A DNA stretch of 26,156 nt from GWC2-56-14 sp043731355 (lineage in GTDB: Bacteria > Nitrospirota > UBA9217), in NCBI GenBank assembly GCA_043731355.1, contig JAYTJE010000014.1:1-26156 (forward strand), in the 5' to 3' direction. A program made the translations under genes and the position numbers. Positions 8,572 through 15,089 of the stretch are shown piece by piece (position 1 is the first letter of the stretch; the number at the start of each line of letters is the position of its first letter). The notes beneath the pieces are model-generated. The model was not told where the DNA came from. It saw only the letters and a program-made list of their open reading frames with translations, and did no database searches.

Positions 8572-9513
8572 ATGATCGTCACCGATGAAAAATTTTACCG
8601 TGGACTGCTCGACAATCTGAACGACGGCGTGTATTTCGTCGATCGGGACCGGCGGATCACCTACTGGAGCAAAGGCGCCGAGCGGATCACGGGATACAAA
8701 AGCGAAGAAGTGGTGGGGCAGCGCTGCTCAGACAATCTTCTTGGCCATGTGGATGAAAAGGGATGTTCTCTCTGCGGGGAACGCTGCCCACTTTCCTTTG
8801 CCATGGATGACGGCATCGCGCGGAACGGCGAGATCTTTCTGCACCATAAGAAGGGCCACCGGGTCCCGGTCACGGTGCGGGCGTATCCGCTGCGGAACGC
8901 GCAGGGTGAGGTGGAGGGAGCGGTCGAAATATTCAATGACAATACCTATCAGACCATGATGCTCGAGCGGATCGCACTGTTCGAAAAGATGGCCTATCTC
9001 GATGTGCTTACGGGTGCGGCCAACCGGTGTTTCATTGAAATGACCCTGCACAGCCGGCTCGACGAACTGCAGCGGTACGGCTGGTCCTTCGGCGTTCTCT
9101 TTATCGATGTGGACCATTTCAAGGAAGTCAATGACCGGCACGGCCACGAAGTCGGCGACCAGGTGCTCGCCATGGTGGCGAAGACCCTGGCGAACAGCGT
9201 GCGCTCCTTCGACTTTGTCGGCAGGTGGGGCGGCGAGGAGTTCCTCGCCATTCTTGCCAATGTGGATGCCGCGGAGCTGCATGCGTTCGCGGACCGGATC
9301 CTGGCGCTGGTCGGGCAGTCCCATCTTGCGATAGGCGGCGGCCGGCATATCAACGTGACCGTCTCGATCGGCGCCACGATCACGCGGCCAGACGATACCC
9401 TGGCTACGCTGGTTAACCGCGCTGACGAACTCATGTACGCGAGCAAAAAGGCCGGCAGGAACTGTGTGACCGCGGATACCATTGCGGAATGTGGAATTCG
9501 GAATGCGGAATAA
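8572..9513 (+). CDS. PAS-GGDEF diguanylate cyclase
   Basis: This 313-residue soluble enzyme is predicted to make cyclic di-GMP from two GTP. An N-terminal PAS domain (about residues 8-125, LDNLNDGVYFVDRDRRITYW) contains an unusual cluster of four cysteines around CSLCGERC, which could sense redox state or bind a metal. The GGDEF domain (about 140-305) has DVDHFKEVND, the active-site loop GGEEF at residues 220-224, and the inhibitory I-site RSFD at residues 211-214, at the correct five-residue spacing. Catalysis and product feedback inhibition are both expected. The last nine residues are encoded by a GCGGAAT-type repeat that runs on past the stop, so the natural C-terminus may have been replaced. 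Confidence 0.92.
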   Translation: MIVTDEKFYRGLLDNLNDGVYFVDRDRRITYWSKGAERITGYKSEEVVGQRCSDNLLGHVDEKGCSLCGERCPLSFAMDDGIARNGEIFLHHKKGHRVPVTVRAYPLRNAQGEVEGAVEIFNDNTYQTMMLERIALFEKMAYLDVLTGAANRCFIEMTLHSRLDELQRYGWSFGVLFIDVDHFKEVNDRHGHEVGDQVLAMVAKTLANSVRSFDFVGRWGGEEFLAILANVDAAELHAFADRILALVGQSHLAIGGGRHINVTVSIGATITRPDDTLATLVNRADELMYASKKAGRNCVTADTIAECGIRNAE

Positions 9514-9556
9514 TTCCAATTTCGGATTGCGGATTTCGGATTGCGGATTGTGGATC
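9483..9556. repeat. Short tandem repeats GCGGAAT / TTCGGATTGCGGAT
   Basis: A run of near-identical short units overlaps the 3' end of the diguanylate cyclase and fills the gap to the ABC gene. GCGGAAT-like units occupy 9484-9511. A 14-bp unit, TTCGGATTGCGGAT, is then repeated in tandem at 9521-9548 and decays into GGATTGTGGAT. The repeat supplies the last residues of the upstream protein and most of the leader of the downstream gene. Confidence 0.7.
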
Positions 9557-9583
9557 TAAACCCTGGATCGCGGAATAAATAAC

Positions 9584-10315
9584 TTGGACATCGTTAATGT
9601 ACACAACCTGATCAAGGATTACGACGGACTCCGTGCGGTGAACGGGATCGATGTTTCCATTGCGGAAGGGGAATGCTTCGGGTTCCTGGGGCCCAACGGC
9701 GCGGGCAAGACCACGGTGATGCGCATCATCTCCTGTTTTATGCCGCCGACGAGCGGAACGGTGACGGTCTTCGGCCGGGACGTGACCGGCGAGCCCGGCG
9801 CGATCAAGGCCCGCCTTGGCGTCATGCCGCAGGACAACAACCTCGACCCCGACCTTTCGGTGATCGAGAACCTCATGGTCTATGCCCGGTACTTCGACAT
9901 CCCTAAAAAGGACGCAGCGCGGCTTGCCCGCGTGCTGCTTGACTTCGTCGAGCTCCGGGATAAAGCCGATGCAAAGATCGACCAGCTCTCGGGCGGCATG
10001 AAGCACCGGCTGCTGCTCGCCCGCTCCTTAGTGAATGATCCCGACATCCTGATCCTGGACGAGCCCACCACGGGCCTCGACCCGCACAGCCGTCGCGCGG
10101 TCTGGGACAAACTGAACCAGCTCAAGGCGAAGAATACGACGCTGCTGCTTACGACACACTATATGGAAGAGGCTGAACAGCTCTGCGACCGCGTGGCGAT
10201 CATGGACAGCGGCAGGATCGTGGTCATTGATTCCCCTGCGCGGCTTACGGCGGAACACGGCGGCACCCTTGAGAACGTGTACCTGAAGCTGACCGGGAGG
10301 AGCCTTGCGGATTAA
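9584..10315 (+). CDS. ABC-2 exporter ATP-binding protein (NodI/DrrA-like)
   Basis: This 243-residue ATPase belongs to an ABC-2 type exporter. It has Walker A GPNGAGKTT (about residues 35-43), Q-loop MPQDNNLDPDL, signature LSGGM, Walker B LILDEPTTGLD and the switch His in TTHYMEEAEQ. MEEAEQLCDRVAIMDSGRI is typical of the NodI/DrrA/CcmA branch, which exports lipo-oligosaccharides, drugs or polysaccharide intermediates. The first in-frame conventional start is TTG 9584, without a clear ribosome site. Upstream in-frame sequence is stopped at 9557-9559 and repeat-derived. It overlaps the permease gene by 11 nt, so subunits should be made in balance. The substrate cannot be read from sequence. Confidence 0.9.
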   Translation: MDIVNVHNLIKDYDGLRAVNGIDVSIAEGECFGFLGPNGAGKTTVMRIISCFMPPTSGTVTVFGRDVTGEPGAIKARLGVMPQDNNLDPDLSVIENLMVYARYFDIPKKDAARLARVLLDFVELRDKADAKIDQLSGGMKHRLLLARSLVNDPDILILDEPTTGLDPHSRRAVWDKLNQLKAKNTTLLLTTHYMEEAEQLCDRVAIMDSGRIVVIDSPARLTAEHGGTLENVYLKLTGRSLAD

Positions 10316-11060
10316 ACGGGCATTCAGGGTCTGGCAGCGGCATTGGACCGTGTACACCAAGCTGTACAAGACGAGCTTTGCCCTCAATTTCGCCGAGCCC
10401 GCGCTCTATCTTGTGGCCATGGGGTTCGGCCTTGGCTCGTTCGTGAAGGATATCAACGGCCAGTCGTATATTCAGTACATCGCGCCGGGCATCGTGGCCT
10501 CGTCGTCGGTCTTTGCCGCGGTGTACGAATGCACGTACGGCACCTATATCCGCATGACCTTCCAGAAGACCTTTGACGCGATCCTGGCAACGCCGGTGAA
10601 CCTCGACGACCTCATAGCCGGTGAGCTCATCTGGGGAGCCACCAAGAGCGTGATCTTCGGCGCCACGATCATGCTCGTGATCGCGCTCTTCGGGCTCGTA
10701 CAATCGTGGCTCATCCTGCTTGCGCTGCCGTTCGTCTTTCTGGGCGGCCTGATCTTCGCGGAGCTCTCGGTCATGTTCGCGGCCAAGGTGCCGGGCATCG
10801 ATTCCTTCAGCTACTTCTACACGCTCTTCATGACCCCGCTCTTTCTTTTCTCAGGGATCTTCTTCCCCCTCGACGCCATGCCAAGAATCGTTTCAGACCT
10901 CGCCGTCTTCTCACCGCTCTACCATCTGGTGAACGTATGCCGGGCGCTGTCCGCCGGTTCGCTTCCGAATGCACTCGGCAGCGCCGCCTGGATCATTGTC
11001 ATGGCGCTGGTGCTGGCGCCGTTCCCGTTCCGGTTCATGAAAAAAAGGATTATTGTCTGA
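10305..11060 (+). CDS. ABC-2 exporter permease (NodJ-like)
   Basis: This 251-residue membrane subunit pairs with the preceding ATPase. It has six predicted helices in the ABC-2 arrangement, with the family motif YIAPGIVASSSVFAAVYECTYG near residues 56-78 and FFPLDAMPRIV just after helix 5, where NodJ-type permeases have a short re-entrant segment. It starts at TTG 10305 inside the end of the ATPase gene. GGGAGG just upstream (about 10295-10300) is a good ribosome site and supports this start. It is most similar in motif layout to NodJ and to the DrrB group. The cargo is unknown. The AT-rich accessory region begins immediately after its stop. Confidence 0.88.
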   Translation: MRIKRAFRVWQRHWTVYTKLYKTSFALNFAEPALYLVAMGFGLGSFVKDINGQSYIQYIAPGIVASSSVFAAVYECTYGTYIRMTFQKTFDAILATPVNLDDLIAGELIWGATKSVIFGATIMLVIALFGLVQSWLILLALPFVFLGGLIFAELSVMFAAKVPGIDSFSYFYTLFMTPLFLFSGIFFPLDAMPRIVSDLAVFSPLYHLVNVCRALSAGSLPNALGSAAWIIVMALVLAPFPFRFMKKRIIV

Positions 11061-11075
11061 GTATGCAGTTTTCAC

Positions 11076-11152
11076 TTGAAAACCCCACTCGCTTTTATAC
11101 TTTCCCCTTGCCGTAAGCTATTGTATACGGCAATCGTGGTGAGTGTTTTCAA
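11076..11152. repeat. Nested imperfect inverted repeat at the left edge of the accessory region
   Basis: Three nested arm pairs share one centre: TTGAAAA (11076-11082) with TTTTCAA (11146-11152), CACTC (11086-11090) with GAGTG (11141-11145), and TTGCCGTA (11108-11115) with TACGGCAA (11126-11133). It lies 15 bp after the exporter permease stop. It could act as a bidirectional stop hairpin or mark the boundary of the inserted region. It lacks the boxes of an attC site. Confidence 0.5.
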
Positions 11153-11253
11153 TAACTACTGAGAATTCTTTTCCGTAGTCTGCAGCTTGTGGTATAGTCG
11201 ATTCGTGGATGGTATGTTCAGTTCGGTGAAATCAAGGACGCCGAGTTGGAAAA

Positions 11254-11336
11254 GTTTATCATAGCATAAACCTCAAAAGTTTATGATAGCAATAACCGGT
11301 TTATGATAGCATAAACTTGTTTATGCTATCATAAAC
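11254..11336. promoter_or_regulatory. Four 18-bp operator-like palindromes upstream of the DUF262 gene
   Basis: Copies lie at 11254-11271, 11279-11296, 11299-11316 and 11319-11336. The third is GTTTATGATAGCATAAAC. The fourth is its exact reverse complement. The first has one mismatch to it and the second two. Each copy is itself an interrupted palindrome with 7-bp arms (GTTTATG/CATAAAC) around 4 bp, and the last three are spaced 20 bp apart, about two helical turns. This is what a cooperatively bound repressor operator looks like. TATGAT within the units could serve as a -10 box. The rest of the 11061-11398 gap holds only the hairpin at 11076-11152 and a small inverted repeat at 11334-11363. 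Confidence 0.7.
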
Positions 11337-11398
11337 CAGGTTGCTTATAGTCAATACCTGGTTAGACCCGTAAATAAATCTCGTGGAGAAAATCAAAT

Positions 11399-13369
11399 AT
11401 GCAGGCAAAAGAAACTAAACTCCAAGACATAATTGAGGGAACAAAACAGTACGTCATTCCTCTTTTTCAGCGGTCCTATAGCTGGACAACTAAGGAATGG
11501 GAAATCTTGTGGAAGGATCTCATTGAACTATGCGACGCTGAAAACCCGCGAACTCATTTCATTGGCTCAATCGTAAATATGCCTACAGTTTCAGTACCCG
11601 AGGGGGTCGCAAAATATTTACTGATCGACGGCCAGCAACGTTTAACGACAATATTTATTCTGCTTACGCTTCTCCGAAACAAAGCCCGAGAGTCACAAAA
11701 ACAAGATTTTGCCGAGGAAATTAATAATACGCTGTTGGTCAATCCTTACAAGAAGGACAACGACATGTATAAGTTAATGCCAACGCAAGTTGATAGAGAC
11801 ATATACAAGAACTTAATCAATGGAAAAGCAAATGAAACAGAAAGTCAACTTACAAGGGCATATGGTTATTTTGAAAAGAAATTGCGCCAGGTGTCTTTTG
11901 AACACGAGAAGCTGAAGAAAATTATCACCAGCTATTTTTCCGTTGTCAGTATTGTGCTCGATACTGACGATAATCCATATTTGGTATTTGAAAGCTTGAA
12001 CGCTAAAGGGCGACCGTTAACTCAAGCCGACCTCATTCGCAATTATTTCTTTATGCGCATTCACGTAGACAATCAAGATGAGGTCTACAGTAGCTACTGG
12101 CAGCCAATGCAATCTGCATTGAATGATAGCCTTACAGAATACATAAGACACTACCTGATGAGAGATGGGAGCATGATAAAGCAAAATGATGTTTATTATG
12201 CCCTCAAGGAAAAAGTATCCCCGACCAATGCAACCGATTATCTGAAGGAGTTGCAAAAATACTCTGTTTACTATCAACGCCTGATCTATCCGGAGCTTGA
12301 GCCAGAGGACGATCTGCAGAAATATTTTCGCAGATTAAACAGAATAGAAGTTACAACGGCCTATCCTTTGCTTTTGAATTTGTACGGTAATTATACGGCC
12401 AATAAATTAAGCAAGTCTGACTTTATCGAAATTCTGAAAACACTTGAGAACTATCTTATTCGCCGCTTTGTATGTAATGTACCCACAAATCAACTCAATA
12501 AAATCTTTCCTGCCGTTTATCCATTGTTAATAACAAAACATCAAGACAATCATGCTGATGGTGTCAAAGCAATATTGCAAAGCAGGGGCTACCCAAAAGA
12601 CACAGAGTTTTATACCCGGTTCAAAGAAACGAAGTTCTATGGCGCCGGAGACAGGCAAATTAAAACCAAGCTCATTCTTGAAACGCTCGAAGAAGTTTTT
12701 GCCCACAAAGAGGCGGTAACGTTTGACAACTTAACGATTGAGCATGTAATGCCGCAAACTTTATCAGAATGGTGGCAGAATCATATTGGTGAAGAATGGG
12801 AGGAGACCCACGAACTATTCTTACATACAATCGGCAACCTGACGTTGACAGCCTATAATACAGAGTTGTCAAATGACGATTTTACAACGAAGAAAGCGAC
12901 ATATAACGACAGCCATTTGGAACTGAATAAATATTTCGCTTCTACCCCGTCATGGACTCGTGTTGATATCGAGAAAAGAGCCGAAGCATTAGCAAAGCAA
13001 GCCCTTGTGATTTGGAGCTATTTCGGGCAAGAAGGCGCTACACCATCCACATTAAAGGAAGTAACAGGCACATCACCAACAAGTCTCAAAATCCTCGGCC
13101 AGCAGTTTCAAATTCAAACATGGCGTGATGTTTTGGAACAAACACTCAATACAGTTGCAGATTTAGAGCCAGACAAGTTTGAAGTTATCGCGCAGAACTT
13201 CCCGCGTTATCTCGGTAAAGACAAAAATAAATTTAGGGCCGTTCGACAGCTTCAAAATGGATTTTTTATAGAGGTCAATTTGTCGGCTCAAAGCATCCAA
13301 AAGTTTTGTGCTCAGGCGATGGAAACCATAGAGCTTACATCAGACGACTGGAATGTAATCGTAACCTGA
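11399..13369 (+). CDS. DUF262-DUF1524 fusion nuclease (GmrSD / SspE-like restriction factor)
   Basis: This 656-residue protein is a single-chain GmrS-GmrD type protein. The DUF262 half has VIPLFQRSYSW (residues 19-29), the nucleotide-binding and hydrolysis motif DGQQR (77-81) and VFESLNAKGRPLTQADLIRN. The DUF1524 half is an HNH-like nuclease with IEHVMPQT (His449) and IGNLTLTAYNTEL from about residue 478. About 90 C-terminal residues form an extra domain I do not recognise. Relatives are type IV restriction enzymes against modified phage DNA (GmrSD, BrxU) or the effector of phosphorothioate defence (SspE). No dnd/ssp or BREX genes are present. The gene is clearly AT-richer than the flanking chromosome. 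It has its own operator-like array upstream and an attC-like site 9 bp after its stop, so it looks like a mobile cassette. Confidence 0.85.
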   Translation: MQAKETKLQDIIEGTKQYVIPLFQRSYSWTTKEWEILWKDLIELCDAENPRTHFIGSIVNMPTVSVPEGVAKYLLIDGQQRLTTIFILLTLLRNKARESQKQDFAEEINNTLLVNPYKKDNDMYKLMPTQVDRDIYKNLINGKANETESQLTRAYGYFEKKLRQVSFEHEKLKKIITSYFSVVSIVLDTDDNPYLVFESLNAKGRPLTQADLIRNYFFMRIHVDNQDEVYSSYWQPMQSALNDSLTEYIRHYLMRDGSMIKQNDVYYALKEKVSPTNATDYLKELQKYSVYYQRLIYPELEPEDDLQKYFRRLNRIEVTTAYPLLLNLYGNYTANKLSKSDFIEILKTLENYLIRRFVCNVPTNQLNKIFPAVYPLLITKHQDNHADGVKAILQSRGYPKDTEFYTRFKETKFYGAGDRQIKTKLILETLEEVFAHKEAVTFDNLTIEHVMPQTLSEWWQNHIGEEWEETHELFLHTIGNLTLTAYNTELSNDDFTTKKATYNDSHLELNKYFASTPSWTRVDIEKRAEALAKQALVIWSYFGQEGATPSTLKEVTGTSPTSLKILGQQFQIQTWRDVLEQTLNTVADLEPDKFEVIAQNFPRYLGKDKNKFRAVRQLQNGFFIEVNLSAQSIQKFCAQAMETIELTSDDWNVIVT

Positions 13370-13378
13370 TGATGAGAA

Positions 13379-13437
13379 GTCTAACAAAACGCTCGAGAGG
13401 GTCGCTGAAAAACGCGCCCCTCAGCGTTGCGTTGAAC
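13379..13437 (+). other. attC: attC-like integron recombination site 1
   Basis: The site is exactly 59 bp. R'' is GTCTAAC (13379-13385, fits RYYYAAC) and R' is GTTGAAC (13431-13437, fits GTTRRRY). The inner arm ACGCTCGAGAGGG (13389-13401) pairs with CCCCTCAGCGT (13417-13427), leaving two unpaired bases, C and then A three bases later. These correspond to the extrahelical G and T of the recombinogenic bottom strand in known attC sites. The Vibrio cholerae VCR repeats have the same layout. The site begins 9 bp after the DUF262 stop, as expected for a gene cassette. Confidence 0.8.
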
Positions 13438-13453
13438 CTGTAGGGAAAGGACT

Positions 13454-13957
13454 ATGCCAAGAAGAATTGATCGATTCCTAAATGAAGCTCTTGAAAACTT
13501 TTCACATTGGTTGAAGTCAAATCAATGGAGAGGAAAAGAGCATGACTGCGTGAATCTTTTTGCACACAAGTTTCTTTTTGAAAAAATTGAGCCAGGAGCT
13601 GCGATTCAGTGTCCAACTCAAATATGTATTGAATGCGCTCTAAGGCAGCCAAAGAAATACAAAAACAGAGCGGCAAGAAAAGATTTAGTGATTTGGGAGC
13701 ATCCACTTCAGAATACGTGGTCGGAAAATTGGGAACCGGTTAACACGCCAAAAGCCGTTATGGAATGGAAAGTGTTCAGGGCCAGGTTTCCAGAATCAAT
13801 TTTTGACTCACATGATGAGGAATGGATTGCGTCGTATACGGAGGAGCATCGGGATAGATTTGGGTATGTTGTCTCAGTGGATCTTACATCGGATCAACCT
13901 CGGGTTTATTGGAAACAATCAAAACAAGGGGTATTTTCAAAAGCCTTATGCATCTAA
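13454..13957 (+). CDS. Uncharacterised protein with a PD-(D/E)XK-like motif
   Basis: I do not recognise this 167-residue protein as a named family. Its centre reads ARKDLVIWEHP (Asp77) and then KAVMEWKVFR (Glu104, Lys106). With a preceding helix HDCVNLFAHKFL and strand ICIECALRQP, this resembles the core of the PD-(D/E)XK nuclease fold: an acidic residue on one strand, then E-x-K on the next. The assignment is an inference from pattern only. ATG 13454 lies only 16 nt after the attC-like site, with GGGA as a ribosome site, the tight spacing seen in integron cassettes. It follows the DUF262-DUF1524 nuclease, so a defence role is plausible. It has no signal peptide or membrane segment. Confidence 0.6.
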   Translation: MPRRIDRFLNEALENFSHWLKSNQWRGKEHDCVNLFAHKFLFEKIEPGAAIQCPTQICIECALRQPKKYKNRAARKDLVIWEHPLQNTWSENWEPVNTPKAVMEWKVFRARFPESIFDSHDEEWIASYTEEHRDRFGYVVSVDLTSDQPRVYWKQSKQGVFSKALCI

Positions 13958-13997
13958 TTTAGACAATTTCGCAGACAACATGGTGAAGGCGGGGATA

Positions 13998-14285
13998 TTA
14001 AAATAAAGCGTCAATGTCCATCATGCCATGCAAAACTCTTACGATCTCAATGCCGTCAGTAATCGGCATATAGAAAATCACATATCTGCCGACCGGGAAG
14101 CTTCGCAAACCTCGATGAAGTTCATCCCGGCTTCTTCCCATGTTTTTGAATTGCGCAAGTTTGCTGCTGGTTTCTGCAATTTCGTCGAGGAGTTTGTCCG
14201 CATTGTCGGGGTTATCCTGGGCGATATACCACCATATTTCGTGAAGGTCATTATCAGCCGCCGGGCTTTTTAGAATTCCGAACAT
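13998..14285 (-). CDS. RelE/ParE-family toxin
   Basis: This 95-residue toxin of the RelE/ParE superfamily is encoded on the minus strand downstream of its antitoxin. The order of motifs fits the ParE branch: SPAADNDLHEIWWYIAQDNPDNADKLLDEI, then GRSRDELHRGLRSFPVGRYVIFYMPITDGIEIVRVLHGMMD. ParE proteins usually poison DNA gyrase, while RelE proteins cut mRNA on the ribosome. The motif GLRSFPVGRYVIFY favours ParE, but this is not proof. Its start codon shares one base with the stop of the antitoxin gene (TGATG), giving translational coupling. Confidence 0.88.
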   Translation of the reverse strand: MFGILKSPAADNDLHEIWWYIAQDNPDNADKLLDEIAETSSKLAQFKNMGRSRDELHRGLRSFPVGRYVIFYMPITDGIEIVRVLHGMMDIDALF

Positions 14286-14551
14286 CAGACGTGCGCCTTT
14301 TGTTTTTGAGTATTGAGCCGTTTACGACCTTGTGCCTTAATGGTTTTAATGTTTAAAGGAGTTGATTCGCCGCTATTCAACCCTTTTCTTATTTCGGCCC
14401 GAAGTTCTTCGATACGCACGGATTGTCTGTGGTCTCGCTCCGCAAGAAGGCGCAAAGCTTCTCGCATAACCTCGCTTGCGGAACCATAATGACCGCTCTC
14501 AACCTTATTTTTCACAAGCTTTTCGAGTTGCGGTGTAAGCGAAATGTTCAT
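14285..14551 (-). CDS. ParD-type antitoxin (ribbon-helix-helix)
   Basis: This 88-residue antitoxin precedes the toxin on the minus strand. The N-terminus MNISLTPQLEKLVKNKVESG and the following YGSASEVMREALRLLAERD form the ParD/CopG ribbon-helix-helix DNA-binding fold. The basic C-terminal tail (GRKRLNTQKQKAHV) is the expected toxin-binding, disordered part and is slightly longer than usual. A strong AGGAGG ribosome site lies just before the ATG on the minus strand. The upstream inverted repeat at 14572-14607 is a likely operator for autorepression. The pair lies inside a cassette-like unit in the orientation opposite to its neighbours, which is common for toxin-antitoxin cassettes with their own promoters. 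Confidence 0.85.
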   Translation of the reverse strand: MNISLTPQLEKLVKNKVESGHYGSASEVMREALRLLAERDHRQSVRIEELRAEIRKGLNSGESTPLNIKTIKAQGRKRLNTQKQKAHV

Positions 14552-14571
14552 AATCTTATTTCCTCCTATTG

Positions 14572-14607
14572 CCTATAATAACATACTTTGCCATTCTTTG
14601 TTATAGG
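14572..14607 (-). promoter_or_regulatory. Probable operator/promoter of the parDE pair
   Basis: CCTATAA (14572-14578) and TTATAGG (14601-14607) form a 7-bp inverted repeat just upstream of the antitoxin ribosome site. The arms are AT-rich and contain -10-like sequences for minus-strand transcription. Autorepression by the ribbon-helix-helix antitoxin is the expected use. Confidence 0.5.
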
Positions 14608-14677
14608 AAAGTGTGGCGAAATACTTGCCGTTTTACGGCACTCTCATAGAATTGAAAAGGCCGAAAAAGATCACGGA

Positions 14678-14735
14678 TTCCAACCAGCCGGTCCACAGCG
14701 ACGCGCCGGACGGCGGCGCGTGACCGGCGTTAAAG
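14678..14735 (+). other. attC: attC-like integron recombination site 2
   Basis: R''-like TTCCAAC (14678-14684) and R'-like GTTAAAG (14729-14735) flank inner arms CCGGTCCACAGCG (14688-14700) and CGCGTGACCGG (to 14727). Pairing leaves an unpaired C and, three bases later, an unpaired A, the same layout as site 1. The hairpin tip contains GCGACGCGCC/GGCGGCGCG. Both outer boxes differ from consensus by one base, so activity may be reduced. The DUF2277 start codon is 27 nt further on. Confidence 0.65.
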
Positions 14736-14762
14736 TGGCTCTGACACATCGAGGTAACGCTT

Positions 14763-15032
14763 ATGTGTAGAAACATCAAGACGCTGTTCAATTTCGAACC
14801 GCCCGTGACGGACGAGGAAATTCGCGCGGCCGCACTCCAATTCGTGAGAAAGGTAAGCGGCTTCAACAAGCCATCGAAAGCCAACGAAGCCGCGTTCCTC
14901 GCGGCTGTTGACGAGGTAGCGGCAGTTTCCAGAAACCTGCTGAGCTCGCTTGAGACGAATGCACCACCGAGGAACCGCGAGGAAGAGGCCGCCAAGGCGC
15001 GAGCGCGCGCTGCCCAAAGGTTCCCAACGTGA
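14763..15032 (+). CDS. DUF2277 family protein
   Basis: This 89-residue protein starts MCRNIKTLFNFEPPVTDEEI and continues RAAALQFVRKVSGFNKPSKANEAAF, the complete and highly conserved sequence pattern of DUF2277. The protein is full length and ends in a basic, Ala-rich helix. The function of the family is unknown. It is a small soluble protein found widely in bacteria and not tied to one pathway. The short leader after attC-like site 2 and the degenerate attC-like site that overlaps its stop codon indicate that it is carried here as a gene cassette. Its base composition is close to that of the chromosome, unlike the DUF262 gene. Confidence 0.88.
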   Translation: MCRNIKTLFNFEPPVTDEEIRAAALQFVRKVSGFNKPSKANEAAFLAAVDEVAAVSRNLLSSLETNAPPRNREEEAAKARARAAQRFPT

Positions 15033-15087
15033 ACAACTATCGCCCCGACAGCGACGCGCCAAAGGCGGCGCGTCAGGCGGGCATCAT
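15031..15087 (+). other. attC: attC-like site 3, degenerate
   Basis: The central hairpin shares ACAGCGACGCGCC (15048-15060) and GGCGGCGCGT (15064-15073) exactly with site 2. The flanking arm CGCC (15041-15044) can pair with GGCG (15076-15079). The R'' box GAACAAC is partly conserved, but the expected GTTRRRY box reads GGCATCA, so the right-hand crossover site seems lost. It overlaps the stop of the DUF2277 gene and ends at the start of arsS. Confidence 0.5.
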
Positions 15088-15089
15088 CC

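Noticed and set aside
11254..11336. Possible CRISPR array
   Set aside because: The repeats are only 18 bp, are palindromic, are separated by 2-7 bp, and one is inverted. There are no spacers and no cas genes.
11334..11367. Possible attC or attI site with the GTTAGAC box at 11361
   Set aside because: AACCAGGT/ACCTGGTT form a perfect short hairpin and GTTAGAC fits GTTRRRY. However, there is no R'' partner box and no extrahelical base, so I do not call it.
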